A stretch of 64,000 nucleotides of DNA from Apium graveolens (taxonomy: Eukaryota; Streptophyta; Magnoliopsida; Apiales; Apiaceae): contig NC_133650.1 of assembly GCF_009905375.1 (NCBI RefSeq), forward strand, positions 289,094,423-289,158,422, written 5' to 3'. The number at the start of each line of letters is the position of its first letter. The first letter of the stretch is position 1. Below are positions 1 to 10,705 of the stretch, piece by piece. The notes below the pieces were generated by a model. It was not told the origin of the DNA and ran no database searches. It saw only the letters and a list, made by a program, of their open reading frames with translations. A program made the position numbers and the translations under genes.

Positions 1-2
1 CT

Positions 3-1312
3 CAGTTAAGTCATGAAATGAGGGAAAGACTCACCCGTTTTCTGATTAAAAATCTTGACGACTTCACATGGAGTCATTCAGACATGGTTGGGATCGACCT
101 AGGGGTAATGTGTCATCGATTGAACATCTTCCCTAATTGCACGGGCATACAATAAAAGCGTCACCCGGTGAGCAGAGAAAGAGCGATAACATTAAAGGAG
201 GAGGTAGATCGATTGTTGGAAGTTGGATTAATTAAAGAATCTCTCTACCCCGAGTGGCTTGCAAATCCGGTGCTTGTAAAGAAACTGGATGAGAAGTGGA
301 GGACGTGTGTAGATTTCACGGATCTCAAAAAAACTTTCCCGAAGGACAGTTTTCCACTCCCACGAATCGATCAGTTAGTCGATGCAACGGCAGGGCATGC
401 CTTGTTAAGTTTTATGAATGCTTACTCTGGTTACAATTAAATTCCCATGTATGGCCCTGATCAGGAGCATACGTCCTCCATCACTGATAGAGGGTTATAT
501 TGTTACATAGGGATGCCATTTGGATTGATCAACGCGGGCGCGACCTACTAGCGGTTGGTGAATATGATGTTCAAGAATCAGATTAGAAGGACCATGGAAG
601 TGTATGTAGATGACATGCTGGTAAAATTGAAGAAAGCAAATGATCATATCGAGCACCTGATGGAAATGTTTAACATTCTAAGGAGATTTCGCATGAAGTT
701 GAATCCGCAGAAGTGCGTGTTTGGTGTTGAGTCAGGCAAGTTTCTCGGGTTCATTGTCAATCATAGAGGAATTGAAGCTAACCCTGCGAAGATCAAGGCA
801 CTGCTGGACATGAAGTCTCCCACAAGTGTGAAGCAGGTGCAAAGCTTAACTAGAAGAATCGCCGCATTGAATCGATTCATTTCTAAGTCATCCGACAGAT
901 GTAAGGAATTCTTTAAGGTGATTTAAGTGGCATGGAAAGACTTTGTGTGTACACCAAAATTTGAGGAAGCTTTCAGGAGGATCAAGGAGCAACTGGGGAA
1001 CCCTCCCATGTTGTCAAAACCGTTGGATGGGGAGTCTCTGATCCTATACCTTGCAGTCTCGGAGTATTCAATCAGCGCAATATTGGTGAGAGAGGAGGAT
1101 GAGCAACAGTCACCAGTATATTATGTGAGCAAACGGTTGCACGATGCTGAGACTCGCTATACTAGTATGGAAAAGCTGGTTTATGCCTTAATCCTCGCAT
1201 CAAGGAAGCTGCGCCCATATTTTCAAGCTCATAGAATTGAAGTCCGTACAACATATCCTCTACGACAAGTCCTCCATAAACCAGAATCGTCAGGAAGGAT
1301 GTTGAAATGAGC
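3..1312 (+). pseudogene. T1 pol fragment: reverse transcriptase and first RNase H
   Basis: One frame runs from the left edge with stops near 150 and 438, a frameshifted stretch around 440-555, then two further open blocks. The RT fingers region reads LKEEVDRLLEVGLIKE; the palm carries the YVDD catalytic motif around 601-612, followed by FLGFIVNHRGIEANP typical of Ty3/gypsy RT. The RNase H block contains LAVSEYSISAILVREED and YYVSKRLHDAETRYTSMEK. It would copy the element RNA into DNA in the cytoplasmic particle if intact. Stops at 438-440, 924-926 and 1308-1310 interrupt it. It is a relic. Confidence 0.85.
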
Positions 1313-1313
1313 T

Positions 1314-1766
1314 GTGGAGTTGGGACAGTTTGACTTGGAGTACAGGCCTCGCACAACGATCAAAGGACAAGCCCTAGCTGATTTCTTACTAAAATTTGAT
1401 TCTGAGGTTGATGATAAGGCCTTGATAGTGTCGCATCCATCTCATACGGAGGAGCTTTTAGAAGAGTTTCCACACCCCTGGTGGATTTTACATGTGGATG
1501 GAGCAGTTAACAATGGAGGAGCAGGCGCGGGTATAATACTTGTATCTCCGGAGGGCCATCATCTGATGAGTGCAATCCACTTCAAATTCTTTACGACAAA
1601 TAATGATGTGGAATATAAAGCATTGATCAATGGCCTAAAGATTGCTTTGGAAATGGGGGTGCGGAACTTAATTGCAAAGAGTGACTCAGAGTTGGTGGTA
1701 AACCAGGTGAATGGGGGGTTTCAAGCTCGAGGACCGCGAACGAAGTTATACTTGAGGTGCACATAG
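1314..1766 (+). pseudogene. T1 second RNase H-like domain (Tat-lineage aRNH)
   Basis: After the end of the first RNase H (LGQFDLEYRPRTTIKGQALADFL) comes a second RNase H fold. It begins ILHVDGAVNNGGAGAGI and continues through EYKALINGLKIALEMGV and DSELVVNQVNG. A second, plant/archaeal-type RNase H between the original RNase H and integrase is characteristic of the Tat branch, which supports the lineage call. The D of HVDGA and the D of SDSELV match expected catalytic acids. The frame ends at 1766 while the downstream linker continues in another frame, so this domain is also disrupted. Confidence 0.8.
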
Positions 1767-2039
1767 CGCCTGATTGGAAAGTTCAAAGAGGTTAGGCTGG
1801 AATGTGTACCGCGGGAAAAGAACAGCAACGCGGATGCTCTGGAAAAAATGGGATCATAGCAGGAGGATGTGTTGTTTGGATCTATACCTTTAGAAATCCA
1901 GGAGATTCCTAGTATCCCAGGGGTAGAGGTAATGCAAGTAGATGAGGCTCCCAAGGAAACATGGATGACGCACATTCTTGCTTATATTCACAAGGGAGCA
2001 CTTCCTGAGGATAAGTTCAAGGCTCGATGACTTCACTAC

Positions 2040-3198
2040 CGGGCTGCAAGGTATGTGGTGTATGATGAATTTTAATATAAGAGAGGTTTCAATCAACCGC
2101 TGCTCAGATATGTTGATGAAGAAGAAGGGAATTACATCTTAAGGGAGGTACATGAAGGAATTTGTGATAATCACTCGGGGGGTAACTCGTTGGTGATGAA
2201 AGTTTTATGCCAAGATTACTATTGGCCTACGATAAAGGAGGATGCCACAAATTTCGTTAAAGCATGTGATCGCTGCCAATGCTTTATGAATTACTCATCT
2301 ATGTCAGAGACGCTCTTGACGCCTATGGTGAGCACATGGTCATTTTTCATGTGGAGGATTGATCTTATTGGAGAGTTACCCAAGGCTAAAGGAGACGTCA
2401 AGTATGCAATGGTTGTAGTTGATTACTTTACTAAGTGGGCGGAAGCCATGCCGCTAGCGACAATCACCGCGAAGAAAATCAAAGACTTTGTTTTCAACTC
2501 CATTGTGTGTAGGTTTGGAATTCCTTATAAACTTGTTTCTAATAACGGGAAGCAGTTTGATAGCAAGGAGCTACGACAGTTGTGTGAGGATTTAAAGATT
2601 AAGAAGGAATTTGCAGCGATTTTATCATCCTCAGAGTAATGGACAAACAGAGGCCGTAAATAAAATAATTAAGCATACCCTCAAGACCAAACTGGAGGAG
2701 CGCAAAGGGAATTGGCCCGAAGAACTCCCAAAAGTGTTGTGGTCCTACAACACTACTCTAAGGTCTACTACGGGAGAGTCGCCGTTTATGCTTACCTACG
2801 GGTATGAGGCTATGGTTCCTGTGGAGGTTGGCTCAAGATCACTTCGTAGAGATCGTTACATGGAGGAAGATGCAGAAGTTAACCAAAGACTTCACTTGGA
2901 CCTTCTGAAAGAAATAAGGGAAAACTCCCAGCAAAGGCTCATGGCATACCAGCAGCGTGCTGCGAGGTACTACAACAAAAAGGTAAAGGGACAGCTGCTG
3001 AAGGTTGGGGATCTGGTGCTCAGAAAGGTAATGCCAAACATAAAGAATCCCCAGCATGGAGTATTTGGAGCTAATTGGGAAGGACCATACAAGATAAAAA
3101 GCAATCTTGTGGAAGGGGACTTATCATCTTGAAGACTTGGAAGGGAAGTTGGTTCCGCGAGCATAGAATGCGGAGCACCTTCGAAAGTATTATCAGTA
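2040..3198 (+). pseudogene. T1 integrase, frameshifted
   Basis: The zinc-binding HHCC region spans about 2145-2285 (HEG...H...CDRCQ). The catalytic core follows with WRIDLIGELP (first acidic residue) and LVSNNGKQFD, where the expected second aspartate is asparagine. HPQSNGQTEAVNK carries the glutamate. A frameshift at about 2611-2639 separates the second and third catalytic residues. The end of pol can be followed to a stop near 3198. The protein would insert element cDNA into the chromosome; a missing catalytic Asp plus the frameshift make this copy inactive. Confidence 0.85.
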
Positions 3199-4242
3199 AG
3201 GCGCGGCTTTAGCCCCTTGCATATCATGTTTACATTTTCAGTTATATACTTAGGGCTGTGCCTAAATTTTAGACTAGAAGTAATAAAATTCCTCCTAGCC
3301 TAGGGGGTAGTGCATGTACTACTTAACTTAGAACTAGTTGAAGCATCATATTTTCGAATAAATTCCCCACAGAGCATAGTAGTCATGGGACCGGTGCACT
3401 TTTGACACTGGAGCGCATTATTCAATTAAAACAAAAACTTTGAACATTCTAAACTTTTTCATTCAAAACAATGAAGACGCGCCATAGGGTAAAGACGCGC
3501 CCACGGCTATACAAAGTTGTAAGATAGAAAAAAGTGAGGTTGATGCACCTGTTAGTAGGATGCGCCCTCCTAAAGGAATGCTTCGCTTTAATATTTCATA
3601 AAATGGGTTTAAGGGGAAGTTATGGTAATCATTCAGAAAATAAGTTCCGTCCACAAATCAGGACGCGTACACCACTTAACCTTCAATATAAAATAATACT
3701 GTAAAAATGGACAATGTAACTTGTTTTTTCGGAAAAAGGGTGGACACGCCCTGTTAGAGGACGTGTCTTGACTATGGAATTGTATAATGATTTATAAATT
3801 ATAGGGATGCGCTTACTGTTCAGGACGCGCCCTAATATTCCTGATAGTCTTGAGAATAGTTTGTGACTTGGGGAATTAAAATGATAAGGTAGATGCCTCC
3901 ATATAGGACACGCCCTTACAGTGTAGTCTCTGGTTCACAAAATTAAGGACATGACAATAACATGGCTTACGTGGGGAAATCAACAGACGCGACTTGACAA
4001 AAGGACGCGCCCACTATATAACTTTTAAAAAGGAGTTGCTAAAAGAAGAATAACCAGTAAAGTAAAAATACGCATTAAGAAAATTCAAGGTATAAAACCT
4101 TGGAAACGTAATAGCAAGCAATATTCAGAAACAGTCATAAGTTTACAAATTGCAAGGCTTAAGGGACCTGCACCCTTGAGACAGTTCAGATAAAAGTTCA
4201 TAAATAGACATAAGACACGTCCTAGACAGGGGGCGCATCCTA
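3199..4242. other. T1 post-pol spacer rich in ACGCG words
   Basis: No coding potential is seen. The spacer lies between the pol stop and the 3' end of the antisense gene. It contains about a dozen copies of the word family G(G/A)ACGCG(C/T)CC and one-base variants, for example near 3476, 3493, 3662, 3822, 3984 and 4002. Confidence 0.6.
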
Positions 4243-5163
4243 AGGCTTGTCTTGGTCTTTTAGGGAAGAAGGTGGAGGCTGGGCTTAAAGTGGAGAAGGC
4301 GCAGGGGACACGTCATCCTCTTCCAGGCCTAGGATGATCCTTTTGTTCTTGATTGAGTCTACAGCCCTGATTCTGAAGTCATTTACCCACTTTTTTGTAT
4401 CCTCATCAAACTTGGAAAAAGTGTATTCTGGGTCATTTTCTAGGAACCCAGAACATCACTCTTCAAAACTAGCTGCAAACCCGTTTTGATATACCAGCTT
4501 CTTCTCTTCTTTCCAACCGTGCAGTCTGTCATCATTCAGAGTATCAAGCTCCAGTTGCATGGTGGAATTTACAGTAACTACGCTTTCCATAACCTTCTCC
4601 ACAGAGGTGACATTGCCTTCAAGTTGTGCCTTGTCACCCTCAAGGCGTGCCTTGTCTTGCTTTAACTGAAGGATCTCAGCATCTTTCTCTTTGGTGAGCA
4701 AACTAATGCTTTTTTCCAGAGATTTGATTTTGTCTTCAACTTGAATCTTTGCAGTGTCAGTGATAGCAAGACACGCCCTGAGTCTGGCAGCCGTATTGGC
4801 ATTTTGCCTTGCGTGCATATGAAGCTCGGCTGCTGCTCTCACCATTGTTTGCTCAGTTTTCTCTTCTGTTCTAAAAGTCCAGCCTCTAACCTCTTCCTCA
4901 GTAAAAGTGCTAGATGAAGATGCGCCCAGATATCTAAGGACAAAAGATTGATCATCAGGCACTGTCTTCAGATGCTTTAAGGGCACGTCCTCCTTATCTG
5001 AGATGTTCACCACAGTGGTGTCGATGATCTTTGGTGGGGGAGAAGGAGCAACAGCAGGCAAAAGATCCTTGGTTTTTGGATCAGGTTTCACAAGAGTGTG
5101 CTTGGTCCTGGATTTCAGCTTTCTGGTGGCCCCAATAGAAAACCCTTTGGGAACAGAAGTCAT
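4243..5163 (-). pseudogene. T1 antisense gene, 3' exon (coiled-coil protein)
   Basis: The minus-strand frame runs from 5163 to a TGA at 4456-4458, then continues in the same frame past that stop to about 4243 with one more stop. The N-terminal third is basic and Pro/Ser-rich (KLKSRTKHTLVKPDPKTK). The rest is strongly heptad-like (EDKIKSLEKSISLLTKEKD, then EILQLKQDKARLEGDKAQLEG), so a long coiled coil is likely. The C-terminal extension contains EYTFSKFDEDTKKWVNDF. It belongs to the antisense ORF found downstream of pol in Retand/Tat elements, of unknown function. The ATG at 5163 need not be a start, because a splice acceptor may lie here. Confidence 0.6.
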
Positions 5164-5511
5164 ATATATGACAAAATATCATAAATGGACGCGCCGAGAT
5201 AACAGAACGCACCCTATATATTTTAACAGTAATATTAAAATGACAAGTATGCATATAAAATTGGACGCGTCCTGTGTGATATGATGTATCATGTGTAAAT
5301 TATAAAGTATAACAGCCTTGTGCAAACATCAAAATCACATAAAGGATACGAGGATACATCGTAGCATCAAGACGCGTCAAAAGGAAAATATACGGATTGT
5401 AAGAACATGTATATATGTCAGGTAAAGTGAAAGTTATGCGTACGAGGATGCATGTATGACGCGTCCTATATATGATCATTCTTACCCTGTTCTAGGTCCA
5501 CTTATCTGCTA

Positions 5512-5704
5512 ATGTCAACTTGTACCAATTATGTGGCATTAAGTCCCTTAGCTTTTTCAGAAGATGTGAGGACGGGGTTTCCACTATAAAAGTCACGGTA
5601 TTTATAAATGGAACCAACCCTTGCAGACAGAGCCCCAATTTTCTTAAGATTGGCCTTTGTGATCATATCTTTGAGGTTGAAATGTTCCTCAGCATACTTG
5701 AGCA
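5512..5704 (-). pseudogene. T1 antisense gene, probable middle exon
   Basis: Read on the minus strand, an open stretch begins just after an AG acceptor (5705-5706). It encodes KYAEEHFNLKDMITKANLKK followed by IGALSARVGSIYKYRDFY, and ends near a stop at about 5530. It shows the composition of a real protein segment and lies between the two larger blocks of the antisense gene. The previous block ends at a GTAAGT donor. Exon limits are inferred from consensus sites and continuity, not from transcripts. Confidence 0.45.
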
Positions 5705-5848
5705 CTTTCTATGATCTCTTTTTTCTCCTTCCTGTTAACTCTTTTTGAGTTCTTTTATCTAAGGTGGAAAGATGAGGATTAAAAAAAGTAAAGGAGTTGA
5801 TAAATGGGAAGATGCGTCCTGGTTAATAGGACGCGTTATAGGAACATC

Positions 5849-5854
5849 ACTTAC
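5849..5854 (-). promoter_or_regulatory. Candidate 5' splice site GTAAGT of the T1 antisense gene
   Basis: The minus strand reads CAA|GTAAGT at the end of the open block that ends VRFNLKPSK. The match to the plant donor consensus is perfect at six positions, and coding continuity is lost immediately beyond it. Confidence 0.5.
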
Positions 5855-7012
5855 TTGGTTTTAAGTTGAAGCGAACACGAGCTCTCTTGACATCATAGAT
5901 GTAAAAAAAGGGTTCTTTCCAGTCCCTTTCATGGCTCACCTTGCCTTCATTAAAGCCTTTTCTATTTAACCACTTGTTGACAACAAAGAAGTGGTAACCA
6001 GAGATAGATTTCCTAATGCTGAAGAAGTAGCTAAACTCCTTCATGGAGGGCGCGCCCAACCCAAGGTTGTGGTACATAATATATACAAAGCCCATGCTAA
6101 CTTGTATGAGTTTGGGAATAGTTAAACTGGAGCAACGTCATAACATTTTAAAATTTTCATGATGTATGGATGCAAGGGCACGCCCACACCCAGAAAAACA
6201 AGTTTTGGAGTAAGAACCATTCTAGGGATCCTCAGATTCTCCACTTAAAAATATGGGGCCTTATCATTCTAAGAGGACGCGCCCAGATTTCCTATGTCGT
6301 AATACTTCATGATCCATCCAATCTCTAGGTCTGTTGCAGTAGATTTCATCCCAACACAAGCTAATTTGTGTTCTTTCTTCCTTCAGACATTCTTCTCTGC
6401 CTCAGGGAGATCTTCAAGTTCTTTCCAGTCAAAATCAAGCTCTACATCGCTTGGCTCCTAATGTTCTAGTGGAGAGACGGACTGTTGAGGAGAGATGGGG
6501 TATTTATCAAGCTCAAGAGCTCTTTTCTCAAAATCACCCTCACTATGAGGAGAGGGCGCGTCCTGAAAAGAAGACGGGTCCTGTTCAGGAGATGCTTCTT
6601 GAGCGGATATGGACGCGCCCTCGTCAGAGATGACTTTATATTTTTGTGATTTACTGGAGGAGGGGATGATCTCATCATCAGTCCAATCCTCGATTGCTTG
6701 ACTACGGGCGGTTTGGGAAGTCCTTTTGTGTTTCTTTCTGAGTCTTGCACTAAGGGGAACATTGTCCATTGATTCAGAGTTTGAGCTTGCCATGATTGAA
6801 GTTTTTGATTTCAAAGATTCAAATACACGGGATTCTGCTTCAAGGAAAGATTTTATCTTATGATGTTCAGGTAATTCCGGAATGAAATAAATGGAAGCCG
6901 GGGAATAAATACCGAGACGTTTGTTGAGAACTTTGAATGGGTGGAATGGAGAAGATGAAGACGCGTCCTCCAGCTGAAACAAGAAGGGAAAAGATTTTGA
7001 GGACGCGTCCAT
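5855..7012 (-). pseudogene. T1 antisense gene, 5' exon (Transposase_28/PMD-like region)
   Basis: The minus-strand start ATG is at 7012 (MDASSKSFPFLF). The first 184 codons are Ser-rich and acidic. After a stop at 6458-6460 the same frame carries a recognisable block: DVELDFDWKELEDLPEAE, KSTATDLEIGWIMKYYDIG, LVFLGVGVPLHPYIMKILK and NSYKLAWALYIM. A frameshift near 6075 is followed by YHNLGLGAPSMKEFSYFFSI and DWKEPFFYIYDVKRARVRF. The block resembles the 'putative gypsy type transposon' domain (Pfam Transposase_28/plant-mobile-domain-like) of antisense ORFs in Tat elements. There are several stops (near 6459, 6379, 6271, 6249 and 6123), so the copy is broken. Where the ACGCG word falls in this reading frame it is read in one phase, giving (G/D)-A-(S/P). 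Confidence 0.6.
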
Positions 7013-7643
7013 GTCTTAAAGAAAAGAAGTAAGATAATAAAAAAGAAAGGTGCAAAGACGGGTTTTATGCTAGGACACATCCTAGAAAATCTATTGCAAA
7101 AAAAAGTAAGTTAGAGGTTAAGAAACAATATGACGCGTCCTAGTTTGACAACGCGTCTGCTCTATTCTTGTTGGAGCAAGTTAAACTACAATGGGTAAAT
7201 CATGCAATCAACATCAGGACGCGCCCTCTTTTATAGACGCGTCCATCATAGTAAAAATGTAGCAGAATCTTAATCGATTATGGCTAATTTGGGGAAATCA
7301 AGTTAAAACCCTAGAAACATGCGATTACATAATTAAAAGAGCAAAATATGGAGGTTGTTATATACATACACAGATATATACACAAAGAGAAATGAAGAAC
7401 AGTAAAGTAAAAAAAACGAGGAGGAACACGAACGGTTTTCTGCTTATTATGGTCAATTGGCTCAACAAAATAAAGAAGTAAAAGAAGATTTGTGTACCTT
7501 AGAACTTGAAGGTTTGATAGACTGGGAAAACTCGAAGAATGGCTGGTTAAATCACCGGATTTTTAAACTTGAAACTTCTGCTTGAACGGCGGCGACGGCG
7601 GTTGTTGAGAGAGTAAAATAATGATGTGAGTTTTATTTTAGGG

Positions 7644-7651
7644 TATTTATA
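7644..7651 (-). promoter_or_regulatory. TATA box of the T1 antisense gene
   Basis: The minus strand reads CCTCTATAAATACCC, an almost ideal plant TATA box about 630 bp upstream of the antisense ATG at 7012. A C/T-rich leader follows at 7560-7615. ACGCG words cluster just upstream of it (7718-7778 and 7970-8160). Confidence 0.55.
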
Positions 7652-7717
7652 GAGGAAAGGGTATGCTGACGTGTACACCAGCTGTCACGCAACGGTCAAT
7701 TTTGGGAATATAAAGCT

Positions 7718-7778
7718 TTGACGCGTCCAGGGATCAGGACGCGTCCAGGGGTCAGGACGCGTCCAGGGGTCAGGACGC
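7718..7778. repeat. 18-bp tandem repeat of the ACGCGTCC word
   Basis: Three full units and one partial unit of period 18, each gacgcgtccaggggtcag or nearly so, stand in direct tandem. This is the only place where the T1 word is tandem rather than dispersed. It lies 70-130 bp upstream of the antisense TATA box. Confidence 0.85.
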
Positions 7779-8280
7779 TTTTGATGTTTAAAAGAGGGAC
7801 AATCCAAATTTTGCTTGTGGTTTTTGAGTAAAATTTCCAATTTTGTTTTCAACTGCAAATGGAATTTGGGGGTAGTTGTTATACCTAAAATTTGACATTG
7901 GATCAATGCGGGTCAAACGCGGGTTAATTAGAGTCAAACTCAGCGTTGCGGGCATATGAGGGAATAAAGACGTGCCCATGTGTGTAGAACGCGTCCATCA
8001 CGGTGGGAGTGTATACTAAGGGTGGTCTTGACAAGGAAGTTTGAAGTACGCGCCTAGGGGATAGGACGCATCCTGTCTCTGTGGAAAGTCAGGAGAGGTT
8101 GTTGATGGAGAAAAATACAGGCTTCATGAATGTGAGCACGCGCTTAGTGTCCTACGACACGTCCTATGTTTGGGAAATGCATTTTTAAGGGTAAGCTCAG
8201 GACAAGGCATGCATGGAAAGGAGCAAGGAATGATTATTTTTACTAATGTATTTGTTGCGAAGAATTCCCTCTTTCAGACG
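7779..8280. other. T1 spacer between antisense promoter and 3' LTR
   Basis: No gene is seen. It contains further ACGCG words at about 7970, 7988, 8047, 8063, 8136 and 8157. They become rare once the LTR begins (one at about 8543). Confidence 0.5.
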
Positions 8281-8294
8281 GTCAAGGAGGGGGA
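8281..8294 (+). promoter_or_regulatory. T1 polypurine tract
   Basis: GTCAAGGAGGGGGA immediately precedes a TG that pairs with a terminal CA at 8986. Its position and purine bias fit the primer site for plus-strand DNA synthesis. Confidence 0.55.
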
Positions 8295-8986
8295 TGTCCG
8301 TGAAAAGCTAGAAGGCCTCCAGGGGTATGCTTGATGACTGAAGGCCTCCTCCTGTATTCAACGGGTGTCCTCGTTGGGGATGTGGGGTTATCTCTGGTGT
8401 GTGCTCTGAGAACTCTGTTCTTGTATTCAATGGGTGTCCTCGTTGAAGAACTTTGGAGTCATCCTGCACTTTGCACCCAAGAGCTTGGGATCACCTGTCC
8501 TGTTATCTGGTGGGTTATCCTCATTCGGGGGACAGGGACGCGTTTGGCATTTGGGGTGAACCGTGGCTATACCTGTGTCCATAAATCAAGGGAGATAGTT
8601 GTAGCAGAGTGTTATCCTTGCACAGGGAGATGCATTATCCGTGAAGATGGGCCTCATAGTTAAACATTCCTAAAGCCAGCGGAAGATGGATTCTGGATAG
8701 ACTTTTACCGGACCTAGGGATAAGAAGTCTAAGCCCATTAGATTTCTTATTCCCCAAGAACTAAGTCAGGCTTGATCCCTATATAAAGGGTCCGTAGGCA
8801 CATTGAGAGGGGTAAGAAGTTAAGAGCTGAGAAGGAGCCACCACTTGCCCTAATCAATCTCAACCACCAATTAACATACAACCATCACACACCGCTTAAT
8901 TTTCCGGCGAAGAACCACCGTCATAGATCTTGATTCCGGCGAGAAACCTCAAACTTTGTTGTTACCAAATTCCTCCGTCAACAACA
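8295..8986 (+). repeat. T1 3' LTR
   Basis: It starts TGTCCGTG after the polypurine tract and ends CGTCAACAACA, giving the TG...CA termini of an LTR (692 bp). A TATA box at 8780-8787 splits it into a U3 of about 490 bp and an R-U5 of about 200 bp. U3 holds imperfect subrepeats containing GGGTGTCCTCGTTG (about 8355-8380 and 8420-8446, and a weaker copy near 8505). Boundaries rest on these signals because the 5' LTR is outside the window. Confidence 0.6.
8780..8787 (+). promoter_or_regulatory. TATA box of T1 3' LTR
   Basis: CCCTATATAAAGGG is a strong TATA context. Transcription would start about 30 bp downstream, inside the LTR. Confidence 0.6.
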
Positions 8987-8987
8987 G

Positions 8988-10433
8988 GCATGAATTTGTG
9001 TTAAGCAATCTACTCACAAATTGGGGGAGATTGTTGTGCAAGACATGCCCCTACCTTAACAAGACTAAGTCAAATTGACATCCCTAAGTAAGTTGTAATG
9101 TAATCTTAATTTGTATTTTGTACTTGTAACATTTAAAGTCTGTAAAAATGTTAAAGGAGCAGACTGAAGTATTTTTCTATAAACAGTGTCAAGCCTAAGA
9201 ATTCTATCTGGAAAAAGATCAAGAAGATCATGCCTCAGAAGAATTATGAAGAAGTTTGGAGTTGAATAAATCTGTTTTGAGAAAAATATTTGAAGTCAAG
9301 ATCTCTACAAGTCACAGATTTAGTGTTATAGAGAAGTCATTCGAGAACTCTAGAATGACTTATAGAGAACTCAGGAAAGCTACTAGAGAACTCAGAGATA
9401 TCGACAAGCCAAATTGAAGACATGAAGATTAGAGATGTCGACAAGTCATTTCTTCACTAGAGAACTCAGAGTTATCGACAAGTCAACATTCATTAGAGAA
9501 CTCTGAGTTATCGATAAGTCAAATTTCACTACTAAACTCAGAGATATCGATAAGCCAAGATTCACTAGAGAATTCTGAGTTATCGACAAGTCAAATTTTA
9601 CTAGAGAACTCTGAGTTATCGACAAGTCAATAATCCACTAGAGATCTCAGAGATATCGATAAGTCAAGTGAAGATATGAAGACTAGAGATAGCGACAAGC
9701 CAAATTCTCTTATAGAGAACTCAGAGACCTCTACAAGTCAAATTAACTATGAAGTACTAGAGATCTTGATAAGTCAATATACTTATCGAGATGTCAAGTT
9801 CTCTATAGACCAAACTGGAGATCTCGAGGTAAAATCTCAAAGTACAAAATTACAGACCAGTTCAATATCCAAGATTAACAATCAATAAACAATCCAACCA
9901 GCTGGATTGACAAGTCTACAAAAAGCAGCTGGAAGAGTGTGCAAGATCAATGGTGAAGATTAACTGACAAAGGAAGATCAAAGTTAACACAATGTGCAAA
10001 GATTTGCAAAACCAGAAATGGAAGATACACTTTTCCTAAAATGGAAATGACAAGTGACAGTTTACTAAAGTAAAAAGTAATTTCTTATTATACACTGTGC
10101 AAACCAGAAGTTAACTATCTTATAAAGTTAACACTGGTCCTTTGTTAGCAGTAACATTTTTAGATCAGGAACTCTTGTATTCTCTCAAGAAAGAAGCTAA
10201 GCTCTTTATCAACAAAGAGCCTAGAAATTCTATAGCAAAACATTCTTAATTTTAATATAAAATTAAGTGAGTTTTGAAAGATCTGTGTTCTTTATTATTG
10301 CATGTTTAATTTGTGCATTAACACATTTCACTACAAGATTTGATTTACTCTGTTCACAACCAAAATAGTTCAAGAAAAGCTTTAAAACACTAAAACACAT
10401 TCACCCCCTCTGTGTGTAATTCATTACCTAACA
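8988..10433 (+). mobile_element. Old copia (family A) 3' end: 44 bp internal plus 3' LTR
   Basis: 8988-9031 matches the internal 3' end seen at 28984-29461, including TTGGGGGAGAT (polypurine tract). The LTR runs 9032-10433 (TGTTGTGCAAG...ACCTAACA, 1402 bp) and is homologous along its length to the LTR at 29462-30794. The junction with T1 lies at 8986/8988, so T1 probably inserted into this copia element and the rest of it should lie left of T1. Its 3' flank lies within a MITE, suggesting the copia in turn landed in that MITE. Confidence 0.7.
9320..9800 (+). repeat. ~36-bp degenerate tandem array with TCGA(T/C)AAG(T/C)CA
   Basis: Roughly a dozen units combine AGAGAACTC, then GAG(A/T)TATCGA(T/C)AAG(T/C)CA, with spacing near 36 bp (for example 9455-9680). 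The related LTR at 29462 has fewer of these units plus an unrelated 22-bp array, so unit number changes between copies. The word contains TCGA and recurs after pol in element A. Confidence 0.8.
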
Positions 10434-10436
10434 AAT

Positions 10437-10559
10437 ACTTTAATACAATGAAGTTTTTATATTTAATACTAATATAAGATTAAAGATATTAACAATCAAA
10501 AGTGTGTATTGACAAACATATCATACACAAATAGCAAACGTCTTTAGAGACGGAGGGAG
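10437..10559 (+). mobile_element. Stowaway-like MITE, right half only
   Basis: It ends GAGACGGAGGGAG and matches the right half of the MITE at 10706-10960 closely over about 120 bp (shared TTTTTATATTTAATACTAAT and GATATTAACAATCAAA). Its left half is replaced by the copia LTR ending at 10433. Confidence 0.6.
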
Positions 10560-10705
10560 TGGAATCAAAATCAAACCTACTTGGTTCCTTTTCTAGTCTA
10601 CCTTTCCCTCTATTATTCTATAAACTGAACTCATATTACCACCGGATACGGACTTCTTTATTTGGTTTGTCATACTCGTATCTGGTTGAGCCCTCTAAAC
10701 TTTTA

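Larger units (their letters stand above)
3470..8170. repeat. Dispersed GGACGCG(T/C)CC word family of T1
   Basis: About 45 copies, counting one-base variants, occur in 4.7 kb of otherwise A/T-rich DNA, in both orientations. The core ACGCGT is palindromic and each copy has two CpGs. Clean copies include 5263, 5458, 6048, 6274, 6611, 6960, 7001, 7132, 7217, 7236, 7721, 7737 and 7755. Many variants (ACACGCC, ATGCGCC, ACGTGTC) differ by C-to-T or G-to-A at a CpG, as expected from methyl-cytosine decay. Copies lie in the spacer, in the exons and introns of the antisense gene, and upstream of its TATA box. Confidence 0.85.
1..8986 (+). mobile_element. T1: Tat-type Ty3/gypsy retrotransposon, 3' part, decayed
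   Basis: The element enters from the left edge inside reverse transcriptase. In order it shows RT, RNase H, a second RNase H-like domain (typical of the Tat/Ogre/Retand lineage), integrase, a long post-pol region with a broken antisense gene, a polypurine tract and a 3' LTR. Many in-frame stops and several frameshifts show it is dead. A post-pol antisense gene is a known trait of Retand-like Tat elements. Its 3' LTR abuts the last ~45 bp of a copia internal region at 8988, so T1 probably inserted into that older copia element. The 5' half lies outside the window. Confidence 0.85.

Noticed and set aside
8331..8663. 110-codon plus-strand frame in the T1 LTR
   Set aside because: It follows the LTR subrepeats and lies in U3; composition is not protein-like.
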